Below the pieces are notes generated by a model. It saw only the letters and a list, made by a program, of their open reading frames with translations. It ran no database searches and was not told the origin of the DNA. From Mallotus nudiflorus (Eukaryota > Streptophyta > Magnoliopsida > Malpighiales > Euphorbiaceae): a stretch of 64,000 nucleotides of DNA. Made by a program: the position numbers and the translations under genes. Position 1 is the stretch's first letter; every line of letters starts with the position of its first letter. Below are positions 51,803-63,227 of this stretch, one piece after another. The DNA lies in contig CANTUR010000643.1 of assembly GCA_947683625.1 (NCBI GenBank), positions 1 through 64,000 of the forward strand. The letters are read 5' to 3'.

Positions 51803-53946
51803 TATAGATGGTGGGGTTTAGTGCATGTCTAAGATTTTAGCAACCGCGATACTATGTGAGCTCAGGGCTCTAAAGAACACACTACTATATCACAAAGACA
51901 TAGCGTGGAGATGAGGAGTCGTCACCAAAGGTAATAATTGAGACAATTTATAAGTGGTGGTAACTCGATTCTCTAAAAGAAAGTTAGCACCATAACCAAG
52001 AGATTCTAGATACGGAATACCAACTTCTCTTAGTCCTGTGTTCGTTTAGAATTACCTTATTAATTACTAAATTATTCCCTATTTACATGCAATTTTATTT
52101 AAATCCTAATTTAGCATACATCTAACTCCAAAGGCAACTAGTCATGAAAGGGCATACAAACAATGCATTCATTTAATGCAACGTCCTAAAATTAGTATAA
52201 TCTACTTAGTTTTTAATTTAAAGTTGGCTAGGTCAACATATTTTATTTATAGGTGAAATGGAAAACCAAAGGTAGACCTACATTTTAATTAAATTAATAA
52301 GACTAGGTCTATTTGTTTTAAATCAAAAGAAAAAGTGGACCTAAATCTACTGATTTTATGGGAATGAATTGGATTGGATTGGATGAATCAATGAGTCTAG
52401 TTCTAAGTAATTTTTAATTTAAATGAAGGAATCTTAATTTATTTATTTTAAAAGAAATACTTTAATGGGCTGAGCTAAGTCTAATCAATTTTAATTAAAT
52501 TAAAAATGGGCCTAAGTCTAAATTAAGCTAAATGGGCCTAAATTTATTTTAAGTTAATTAAAACCTAAATCAATTTTTAAATGCCTATTTTATGCAAATT
52601 TAATCTAAACGTGGGTTTGAAGCCCAAAATAAATAAAAATATAAAAGCAAGCCCAAATAACAAATTAAAGTAAATAATGAATCAAAAGTATACATTCAAC
52701 GATATCTAACCCTAATTCAATTTACATGCAACCTAAAAATTGCTACTGTCTCCATTGCTTTATTAAGATTTTACCCAACTGAACCTAATTTACTAATAAG
52801 TTTTAAAGGCAGTAAAGTAAAAGTTTCACTATATTCCGATTATCGGGGCTATTACAATTCCTACGTACAGAAATTAAAAATAATTAATTAAATGCCCAAA
52901 TAAACCAAATAAATAAAAAAACGCACAGAATAGATAAATAAAACAAAATAACTAAATTAAATAAAAAACTAACTCTATCTAAAATTGTTACAGGGTTCTA
53001 ATCCATGACATTTCATGGATCTTCATGGGTTTTTGTCAGTTCATTCACTCCACCATTCCATTTAATTATTCCTACCAATGTCAAAAGAACAAATAAAACG
53101 TAAAAAAAATGATTAGAAAGTAATCTAAAATAAAAATGAAATTTAAATCAAAACAATATAAAAAATAATAAAAAAAGAATAAGAGAAGAAGAAAAGGATG
53201 AACTGTGATGCTATATTGATTTGCTCTTTAAAGATTGTTTGATTCATTATTTGTTATTGAAATAGAATCTGTAGGATTGATTTTCTTTCTCTGGCTTTTT
53301 TGCGTTTTTTAGGACTTATGAATGTAAAAATCTCTAAAGAAGAAAAGAATTTTTTTTTGCAAAGCTCTCTCAGCAAAAGGTTTTTTTTTTTTTTTTTACA
53401 AGGAAAACCCCCTTTTCATGTTAAAATTGTATTGTCTTTTATAAACTAGGAGACTAGCCTCATGTGATTATCAAATCATAGGAAACAAATATTTTATTTT
53501 TTTAAATTTTATTTATAAAACAACAATTTATCAAGAAAATATTATCTTTTTAGTTCAACTTATATATTTTAATCCAATTAAAATTAGGATAAATATTTTT
53601 GAAAAAAAAAAACAAACGACAGAACCCATGCAATTCTAATTGGAATTATACATTTCCAATTGAAAATGTGTAATTCCGGTTAGAATTACATATTTTCTAT
53701 CAGAAATATGTAATTTTGATTGACAATAAACCCTTTTTTAACTTTTAATTACCAAATGACCCTTGAAAGAAGATAAACTTTTCAATTAGGTCCCTAAAGA
53801 AAATATTACAATTAAGTCCTTAAAAAAATGTAATTAAGCCTTGAGATTGATAAATCAATAACCATAGACTTATTTGTTACAAATTTTCATCATTAGAATC
53901 CTCTGTCATATCCGCACTCGACTATCCTAAAATTAGGTGCTTACAT
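51803..53946 (-). repeat. 3' LTR (left copy) of the Tat-like element
   Basis: 2,144 bp. It matches 62153-64000 in order, e.g. AAGATTTTAGCAA, ACACACTACTATAT, GTGGTAACTCGATTCTC, TCTAACCCTAATTCAATTTA, GTGATGCTATATTGATTTGC. The right boundary GGTGCTTACA is the LTR start TGTAAGCACC on the - strand. The left boundary (TATAGATGG) has lost the usual terminal dinucleotide. Confidence 0.85.
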
Positions 53947-53964
53947 TTGGCGCCCGTTGTCACT
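53947..53964 (-). other. Candidate polypurine-side junction of the Tat-like element
   Basis: On the - strand GTGACAACGGGCGCCAAA lies directly before TGTAAGCACC. It is only moderately purine-rich, so the PPT call is weak. Confidence 0.35.
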
Positions 53965-54057
53965 GTTTACTTGACAAATTACGGCAAAGTAAAAAAGCAC
54001 ATTTTCAAAGTAAAAAGTTAGGATACTTACCTGTTTGTTACAATTGATTGCAGACTC

Positions 54058-54520
54058 ATGATTGGTGAATTTCATTAAATTCCCCATGGGAGATTTAATG
54101 AAATATATGTTTTGCTATATTCCCTGTGGGACATTTAACGATATGATTGGTGAATTTTGCTATATTCCCCTTGGGACTTTTAGCGGAAGTGATAAATTTT
54201 GCTATATTCCCTACGAGTTGTTTAGTGATGTGATTTTTGCTATATTCCCTATGGGACGTTTTGTGGAAGTGATAAATTTTGCTATATTCATTGTGGGACA
54301 TTTAGCAATAGTGAATTTTGCTATATTCCCTATGAGACGTTTAGCGATGAGATGCTATAACTATTGTGTAGTGTCTAGTTAATTGCACTATATTTCTTAT
54401 TGAATGTCTAGGGACTGTGATTGGTGAATTTCACTATATTCCTTATGGGACGTTTAGTGATGTGATTTGTGAATCTCACTATATTCCTTGTGGGATGTTT
54501 AATGAAAATATGCTATAACT
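54058..54520. repeat. Tandem minisatellite I, about 40-47 bp units
   Basis: About ten degenerate units with the core TTTGCTATATTCCCTATGGG then ACGTTTAGCGATGTGAT. The units keep frames open on both strands (54062-54382 and 54095-54301), producing repetitive peptides that I treat as a repeat artefact. Confidence 0.85.
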
Positions 54521-54945
54521 ACTGTGTAGTATCTAGCTAATCATGATTATACTATAGGTCCTATGGAGCATATAACAAAAAGAGTGTACAAACATGCTAT
54601 AGGTCCTATGGAGCATCTAGCAAGTTGTGATTTTTTGGAATTTTTTTTATTATAACTATATGTAGCATATAACAAAGTGAATATGAAAACTATATTATAG
54701 CTTTTGTGTAGCATATAACAAGGGGAAATATAAAGATTGTGTTATAGCTATTGCGTAGCATATAACAAGGTGAAATCTAAAGATTGTGTTACAACTACTG
54801 TGTAGTATATAATAAGGTGAAATTTGAAGATTTTGTTATAGCTACTGTGTAACATATAATAAGGTAAATCTGAAAATTTGTGTTATTGAGTGAATCTAAA
54901 AATTATGTTGTAGTGACTATGTAACATACAACACAATGAATTTCA
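54521..54945. repeat. Tandem minisatellite II, about 50-60 bp units
   Basis: About seven or eight degenerate units with the core TTATAGCTACTGTGTAGCAT then ATAACAAGGTGAAATC. Transitional units near 54350 and 54510 carry both core types, so II may derive from the edge of I. Confidence 0.8.
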
Positions 54946-55494
54946 AAACTATATAGTGTATGCAAAATGAGAAAATGGAATTTTCTTAAATTTTATACTG
55001 GCTGCCTTTGAATTTCTTTACTAATTGACTTTAACCTCCTATTAATTGACTTCAATCAACTGTCTTCATTGCTTGTTGATCTTGATCGACTTGATAATGT
55101 TGATGTTGATTTTATATGTTAGGTGTACCTTCTTCTGGATTTGCAATTCCTAAAGACTTGTTAAAGTTAGTTTCAGCATGATGAATGTACAAAAGTACAT
55201 TATAATTTTGAAAATTTATGAGAAAATTCATCACTTTATCATGAGGTAGCATGCACTTAACAAATCTCACTAATTTTAATTTCCATGACTATCCTTTATT
55301 TGCAATTTGTAAAATCAGAGGTATCATTAACCATCTTATACTAAAAACATATTTTTTACCAAGTAAAGAGCTGACCTCCCCACCTAAATTCAAGGAGAAT
55401 TTGCTTTCAACAAAACTCATGGAAATTGAGCATAAACAAATTGAATTTTGTATATCAAAATAGTTATTTTTTAGTTATTTATGTGCTTTTCTTC
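54946..55494. other. Interior of the Tat-like element, no domain recognised
   Basis: AT-rich with short frames on both strands. None resembles pol. Confidence 0.5.
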
Positions 55495-55845
55495 CTTATT
55501 CGAGTGTTCCCTTGCCTTTTTGATATTACTTAGCATGGATACTGTTAGAAAGCTCCTTTTGATACTTATACTCTTTTCAGAGCATTAGAGTAAATAAAGT
55601 AGCTTTTGACATGGTTCTCTTTTAGTATTCCCTCGCCTTTCTCATAGTACTCAATGTGGATGCTGCTAGAGGGTTCACATTAATAGTCTTACTCATTTCT
55701 AAGCATTGAAGTATCTTAGAAATGCCTTTTGTCACATGCTCTTTTTTTATTCCCTTTTTAGTATTCCCCGCCTTTCTTATACTACTCAGCATGGATACCA
55801 TCAAAGAATTTTGTACTCATTTCTAAGCATTGGAGTAGATTATAT
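55495..55845. repeat. Three tandem copies of a 110-125 bp unit
   Basis: Each copy has TAGTATTCCCTCGCCTTTCT or a close form, then TACTCAGCATGGATAC, then ACTCATTTCTAAGCATTGGA. Copies lie at about 55495-55615, 55616-55738 and 55739-55845. Confidence 0.8.
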
Positions 55846-58700
55846 ACACATTTATTATTTAAAAGATTGAAATAATACTCTAAAATTCAAGCAATTTACG
55901 CTAGAAGTCCAAATATTTTGTTTTTGCATATTCTTCTGCTCGTTTGGGTGTAAAGCGAGCAATAGATTGATAAAAGCTTAGAAACTCTTAACATAGAGTT
56001 CTTAACTGAACATCTGAATTCTGCAAGGCTAATAAAAGAGAGTCATTGAAATCAAAATCCATGAGATAAGTTTTTGCACATGATCTCATAAAGTGGATGA
56101 AGGATGAATTTACTTTCAATTTATGGATTTTATTATTGAGATTGTACTTTTTTATGAAAACTAAAGATATACAGTTGTGTTACTTCCCTTGATTATTTGT
56201 CAAGGTGTTTGTCATGTGGGATGATAATATGATGTGTGATTGGCATTTGCTATCTTGCCCAATCTTATTGACATACTGGTTCCTTTCTCCTTATTCATTT
56301 TTTTTATTTTTCTTGCACAAAATGCCATAAGTTAATCAGGTCTATTTACAAGTGAAGAAATTTTACTAGAATGTAATATTATTCTTTTGCACTCCCTTTT
56401 GATTATGGTGATGAAGTCTTTTAGCACAGGAGGCATGATACTCTGCTGTTAAGGTAGTGACCTAGGATTGAGTTTGTGTTTTGGTCATTCCTGTTGATGC
56501 TATGGCAAAGGCCTTGTTCCTTTTCCTAATATCCATGTAAAAAAGGTTTAGGAGTTTAAGATCTTATTTTATGGTTAAAGAAGTTTTAAAGAGCATTCAT
56601 TTTAAATTTTGAGTGCATTCTTCCCTTTTAAGGGTCAATTCGTGTATCGCTGGCATATTGGACCTTCTTATCACTGCATTCCACACCCTATACTGGTCTT
56701 TATGTTGAGGAGTTCTGCTTTAACTAATTAGGAGTTAAGAGAGTCTCTCTAGAGATTCAATGCCTCATCTTTGCTTGAGCATTGTCAATAAAGGTTCATT
56801 TAGGAGTATCTCTTAAATCAAATTCCCATTGACCCATCTCAAGTACGCTTATCTTTTGTTACTCCTTATGTTATTGACTATTTTTTGCTTTTACAAATTA
56901 TGGGAGTAGGTTTTCCTCTTGCTGATGCTTAAGGTAATATTCTAAACAATACTCTAGATAAGGTTATAGGGATAAATAATGAGTTTGAAGAGCTTGAGCA
57001 TCTTATCTAGCCTCTTGAGGTTGCTATGATGAAGCTTTTGCAAGTATCGTTGTTAGTGTTATCGCTTCATTGGATAGGCCTATAAAGTATTAGGTTCATT
57101 TTGACAATATCTCTCCTCTTATTTTCACTCCTTTAGATGTTTCACATGTGAATATTCTGACTACTTTTCTGCACTTTTACAATACTAATTTTGAATGTTA
57201 GTAGCAGAGTATTCATACAACCTTATCTGGGCTCAAGGACTTTTATTATGCAAAGCAAGTATTTCATAAAAAGATGTATACAAGTATATGCATGCTATGT
57301 ATAAAATGCATGATCCTAATAGGTCTTTTGTTTGGAGCAGAGCTATGCTGTTGATCTTCGAGTGTGAAAATAAGGTGTTTCATCAATAACTTGCAAATGG
57401 GAGCTTTGAATGCTCTAATGTTGGTATTTTTGATGTTAGAGCTTCTAATGCAATTGTTGAACAAATGACCAGGTTGTGCAGTATTAATAAGTTGTTGGAT
57501 GTTGCTTGTAATTTACTTATTGTTGCCCCCATAACTCTTGTACCGACTCTTATTTTTCAATGTTTCCTATTTAGTCTTTGAATATAGATTTACTGTTCTG
57601 CAATTTAGCCCCCCCAATCTTTTGCTTTTTGTTTTTCCCCCAGAGTTATGTTTTGCCCCTAGAGTCTAATAATTTTCCTTGATGGAAATAGTAACACTAA
57701 AATAATCACTATTCTTGGTGAATAGAGTCAATCTTATGCCTATCTTTTTTACTAGATTCATCAATAATATTCTGGCAATCTTATTTTCTTTATGTGTACA
57801 AGAAACTCAGTTTGTTCACTGCTCCTGCTAACCTTTTATCTCACTAACCCCATTAGTTATAATCTCGTGCATAAAAGATGCAGAGGAATGAGTGAAATGG
57901 TTAAAGAGAGTTCTTAAAGCTAAAATCAACTAGACTTGCGCTTCAAAGAACTCTTGAGCAAAATATGAGGTTTGATGCTGATGCAATGATTGATGATAGT
58001 TAAAAGGTATGTGTTGCAATGTGTGAGTTATTGAGCCACCTAAATTCCTTATGTACAAAGGGACATTACACTTATAAACAAAATCACAAAGGGATGGCAA
58101 GAAGTGAAAACATAACTAAAATAGTGATCTCATATCTCTGATTTTAGCTTTCACTATGTTTTATCTTTCTATTTGGATACTTATGCAATATAATAAAGAT
58201 GAATATGCAATATTTGAATCACAAATTTCAAATTCAATTTTATTCATTCATTAGGGAAAAAATAAGTACATCCATTACATCACATGATACAACTCGTATT
58301 ATCAATTAGTCCTTTTAGATTTTCTAACTGAATATTTTTCTCTCATTTTTATTTCTCTGATTTTGTCTAACTAGCCTTTTATGGGTATTCTAATTATTAA
58401 GATCCTTTTATTTTCTTTCTTTTTCTCTTTTGCCCTTAACTTTTCTCTCTTTAGAAGTTATATAATGTGATATAGTAATGTTCTTTAAATTTTCATTTAT
58501 GCCCATACCGAATGAATCTAATTGAATTGAGTTTTTTGACAAACATGTAGATGCAATCAATATCACAATGCATACTACCATCAAGATACACATCACATTA
58601 GTAAGCATGATCATAATTCATATCATTGATCAATAAAACAAAAATTTCTAAAGAAACTAAAATGTTATTCAATGAAAATGACAAGAAAATTATTTTCTTT
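55846..58700. other. Interior of the Tat-like element, unassigned
   Basis: No RT, RNase H or integrase motif was found in any frame I read. A + strand stretch at about 56,880-57,240 is mildly coding-like with pieces such as FPLADA and FTPLDVSHVNI, broken by stops. I do not know what it is. It could be a fragment of another element. Confidence 0.4.
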
Positions 58701-58749
58701 TTTGGATGCTAGGGATGCTAAGTCTCATGATGGCTATCCTTTAAGTGGC

Positions 58750-59565
58750 AGTAGTTTGTTGATGGCCATGGTTCTTATCCTTCAGCAACCTGCTTTATTA
58801 CTTCATCTTTTTTTATCTTATAAATAATATGTTCCTTGAAGATCTCAAGCATAGGAACATTCACAGCAAGCATATTGATAGGTTCCTCTACACTGAGGTA
58901 GGACTTCCTATGCCTATCTTTGATAAAACTCTCATTTAGTTATTTCATTTCCTACGAGAATGGCTTTTTGCTACTTGGTCCTGTCTCCTTATAGCCCAAT
59001 CCTCCAGTGTCATTCTGGCTTTTGAAGTTTGGCAATTTTAGGATTCCTTACTAATTCTTTCCAATCCTTGTACTAACTGATATTGCATCTTCTTTATAAT
59101 CTTTGCAACTCTTGGATCCATTTCAATTCCATCAAAGATCCTAACTACTTGGAAACTAGAAGGAGCAATCACTTGTTTCTGCCTATCAAGTATAACTGAT
59201 ATAGTCTTACTTATGGTAGCATCTATGGTCACAACGTCTCCTTCATGAGGGAATTTTATCTTTTAATACACATTCGAAAATACTCCTCTTAAGACATGGA
59301 ACTAAGGTTTGCCCAAAAGCAAGGTATAGGTGACGGGAATGCCTAACACAGTGAATTCTACCATTAACTTTATAGGACCAATCTTCACAAGAGCTTGGAA
59401 TGTGCCTTCTACACTTATTGTGCTATCATTATACGCTCTTATTATTAAGTTTGAATACTTTAAGTCATCAACCTTCAGGTCCGAGTTAGGCAGGATTTTC
59501 AATGGGCATACATTAATTACAAAACCATCATCTACCATTATATAGTCGATCCTTTTTCCCCTCAC
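58750..59565 (-). pseudogene. Tat-like retroelement protease region
   Basis: VDDGFVINVCPLKIL (about 59520) resembles the Asp-protease site VDDGSALNV of Tat-type elements, with Ser replaced by Phe. IRAYNDSTISVEG, KIGPIKLMVEFTVL and YTLLLGKP follow, a typical Tat protease end. Downstream fragments (59038-59232; then EEPINMLAVNVPMLEI at about 58840-58900) remain protein-like but show no RT. Confidence 0.7.
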
Positions 59566-60379
59566 TTTAGCTAGAATGAATAAGTCTTATAATGGTTCCT
59601 TCCCTTTAAAGGCAAACCTTCATCTGAGAACATTATCACACATGCTCCTTCTCATGAACAAATTCATCACCCCATCCTTTAGGTGTAATTGACTTAATGG
59701 GCATTTCAAAAGAAGGTGATTTAGTGTAAAACATCTTATAAGCAAATTTTCCTGAAGGTTATCCTAATAAATCCTTAACTCTTTTCACATCTTTGGGGGA
59801 ATTAGAAAATTTCTCATTGGTTTCAATGTTTATGTTCTTAAAAGAGTTTAGCACTTCCTCTTCACTAACTCAAGAGTTGATAATCATGGTGGTTAGGGGT
59901 GGAACATTTCAGTAGTTTAGGAAAGGATTATTTTTGGTGCTTGGGTTTTAGGGTCGATGAGTTTTCTAGAGATTAAACAATTTTGGATTTCATGTTTGAG
60001 GTGGATGCATGTGTCCGTGGAATGACCAGTAACTTGGTGGAATTTTTAATAATTTTTTGGGTCATATCTTGGGACATTTGGGTTTCATGGTTTGGAAAAG
60101 GTGAATGGTTTCAGCAAGCCCTTTTGAGTTAGGCGATCTAGGAATTTTGACAGGGGTTAGTTGAAATTGGAGAATCTTCTCAGTGTTTGGACAACATGTA
60201 CTTCTATAGCCTAGCTATGCATCTTTGTTATATGCCCCTAGTTGGGTAGTTCCTTGTTCCAGTGGGTTTAGAGCTCTTCGTTTTCTCACTTTCTATCTTT
60301 TCAGCTTACAAACCATCATTATAAAGGTCTAAAAATGTTTTAGGATTCATTATTTGTAACCTTTCAACCATATTAGGTG

Positions 60380-61200
60380 ATACATTTTAGACTATCATCC
60401 TAACTTGATCTTTCTCAGTTAGTTTATTTTTCATTAATCCTGCTTTGTTCCTGAATCTAGTAAGAAAATCAGAGAATGATTCATATGGCTTTTGTTTAGT
60501 CAATTCCAAATCCCTGATGGATACTTCCATCTTTGTGTTATGGTCATAGTATTTTAGGAAAGCAGTGCATAATTCTCTCCAATTAGCTCTAACGGACTTC
60601 TCTAATCCACGATACCAGTTCACAACAATACCCTCTAAGGATAGTATAAACAACTTTATGACGACCGCTAATGGGGCTTTGGTAGTGCTCATAGTTATTG
60701 TGTATTGACTCAGATGGATCTTTGGGTCTCTTGAACCATTGAATTTTTACAATTGAGGCATTTTGAAATTATCAGGAAACTTATCACCTTCCATGCATAA
60801 TATATCATCAAATTTAAATGAATAACCTATGCCATGTCCTCTTATAAGCTCTTTCATTTTAGACATCTTCTGATTAGTACTTACATCTGCTCAGATTCAA
60901 GTTCTTAAACTTGCTCAAGTGATTCTTTCTTCGCATTCTCTACCATGTAGTTTTCAATATCCTCAAATTTCATCTCCACAATAGGCACATTCCTAGTAAT
61001 ATTCAATGGTTGCCCCCCAGCATTGTCATTACTAGTAGGAGGATAATCCACAATAGTAGCAAGTGGAATTACGGTAGCGGGTGCAGGTGCAGCTACAAGA
61101 GGTTGCATTAACTCAGCTAAGGCTTGTCTCAGTTCATCTTGCTTTATGGCTCTCATGTCATCCATCAATGCTCCTTTAATATCCTCTAGGGTCTAGTTTC
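60380..61200 (-). pseudogene. Tat-like retroelement gag
   Basis: N-terminal segment (60905-61168) with DELRQALAELMQPLV and an Ala/Pro-rich linker. The retrotransposon-gag core (60387-60692) has LSLEGIVVNWYRGLEKSVRA, WRELCTAFLKYY, DLELTKQKPYESFSDFLTRF and a KLTEKDQVRMIV end. Stops separate the two parts. Confidence 0.8.
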
Positions 61201-62133
61201 TTCCCTATTGTTATTCCATTTCTTAAATTGGTGTAGCTTCAAAGTAAAGTGGGTTAATAGGGCTCTTTTCCAAACTACGAAGGATGTCTTTAGTTATTGA
61301 TTTTGGACTTAAATTAGTTCTTATTAATCTGCCACCACTCTGATTCCAAACACAGGAAGACCCAAATGAATCTATGATGGTTGAAAAATAAAGTGTTAGT
61401 ATGATGCATGTATGCCTGATGCACATGCTATGTAACAAGTAGTAAGTCAAGTCAAGTATGAAATTAACAAGTCAAGTGTATAACATACATCCTTCCAATC
61501 TTATTCCTCCCACACATGAATTTAAAGGTAAGTCTCTTTTCCTAGGATTTTTAGTCTTGGCCTTAATATCAATAGGGGGTATCAAGAACCAATGTGCATG
61601 CCAAGTCATAAAGTAATAAAGCATGGAAACAACATTTATAGGTATAAAAGATTAGCCCAATCTTTTTTAACCTAGATAGGCCTTAAAAGGTATGAGCTTG
61701 GGCCTTTATATATAAAAATACCTCATAGCAATGAACACAAGCAATTTGGGTAATCCTAGGGGAAGTTATTAGGCTACTATATGAGTTGAGTTCGGTGGAA
61801 AAGTTAAGGTCCTCTTAGTAAAATGCCCTCCTTTAAGACTTGAGTTATAGGCCAAGGTCAGAGGGGCCTGGTATCCTTTGTAAACTTGAGAGAAGACTAC
61901 CCCCCTTTAAGACTTGGGTCATAAACTCTAGTCAGATGAGCATAGTAATCTTTTTTGAATAAAGTTAAGGCTAAGAGTGATGGTTAGCCAATTTATAATT
62001 CCATGAAGCTAGTGGAATCATGGAACTATAAATCAACATCATCAGTTTATAGGGACACACAAAATGAATGCAAAAATAAAATAATAATTAATAAAATGAT
62101 TCTAAAAAATATAAGTAGAATTAGTATCTCTTA

Positions 62134-62151
62134 TTCCTAGTAGAGTCACCA
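62134..62151 (-). other. Primer binding site of the Tat-like element (tRNA-Arg type)
   Basis: The - strand reads TGGTGACTCTACTAGGAA, about 14 of 18 identical to the TGGCGACTCTGCTGGGGA site known from Ogre/Tat elements. All differences are C-to-T or G-to-A. It lies 1 bp from the LTR end and fixes the element's orientation. Confidence 0.7.
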
Positions 62152-62637
62152 CTATAGACGATGGGGTTTAGCGCATGTCCAAGATTTTAGCAATCGTGAC
62201 ATTATTTAAGCTCAAAGCTCTAGAGAACACACTACTATATTACAAAGACATAGTGTGGAGATGAGGAGTTGCCACCTATGGTAATAATTGGAACAACTTA
62301 TAAGTGGTGGTAACTCGATTCTCTAAAAGAAAGTTAGCACCACAACTAGGAGATTGTGGATACAAAATACCAACTTCTCTTAGTCTTGTATTCATTTAGA
62401 ATTACCTTATTAATTAAAAAATTATTCCCTATCTACATGCAATTTCATTTAAACCCTAATTTAGCATACATCTAACTCCAAATACAACAAGTCATGAAAG
62501 GGCATACAAACAATGCATTCATATAACACAATGTCCTTAAAGTAGTCTAATATACTTAGTTTTTAATTTAAAGTTGGCTAGGTCTACATATTTTATTTAT
62601 AGGTGAAATGGAAAACTAAAAGTAAGCCTAAATTTTA

Positions 62638-63009
62638 AAATGACCATATTATCCTAAAAATAAAAATGTTATTAGGGTCAATTTAGTCATTTTGTATTAT
62701 TTATTTATATACAATTTAAAAAGTAGGTGACCATTGGACCAAAAGTTTGAAAAAAAATTTCAAAAACTTTGCACAATGGCCAGTGGCCACCACCAAGTCA
62801 CAATGGGTCTATATATATATATACTTTTTTTTGTCAATAGTTTTAATATATTACTTATTACTATAGTTATAGATATTTGAATGTTATACTGTCATATTGA
62901 CATTTAATTATATATAAATGTCTATTTTTTTGCAAATAATTTATAATTTTTATTTTATCAAAATTATTTTATCTATATTTATTTTCTAATCTTTTCATTA
63001 AACAATCGG

Positions 63010-63080
<71 letters not shown>

Positions 63081-63227
63081 GTTCGGAACCGCGAATATGT
63101 GGTTCAAAAAAATTTGAATTGACCCTGAACCGCTATTCATCTAGTTTGGTTTGATTTCGAGCCATTTTTTTTACTGGCCAGTTCAAGATCAGTGCAGGCC
63201 TGAATCGGCTCGTGGCCATCCCTACAG
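62638..63227. mobile_element. Foreign insert in the right LTR, hAT-like fragment with TA microsatellite
   Basis: Absent from the left LTR. It contains a 68-bp TA run (63010-63077), then GGTTCGGAACCGCG…, and ends with GAGCCG/CGGCTCG-rich sequence whose reverse complement starts TAGGGATGGCCACGAGCC, like the ends of plant hAT elements. A matching left TIR was not convincing (GGCCAGTGGCCACC near 62779). Confidence 0.45.
63010..63077. repeat. (TA)n microsatellite
   Basis: 68-bp TA run inside the insert of the right LTR. Confidence 0.95.

Noticed and set aside
53947..53966. TTTGGCGCCCGTTGTC after the left LTR looks like a + strand primer binding site
   Set aside because: gag and protease are on the - strand near the right LTR, where a better tRNA-Arg-type site lies. 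The + strand would also need a purine tract before 62153, which is absent.
54062..54382. A 106-codon + strand frame and a 68-codon - strand frame
   Set aside because: Both follow the minisatellite units; repetitive peptide, no start context or domain.
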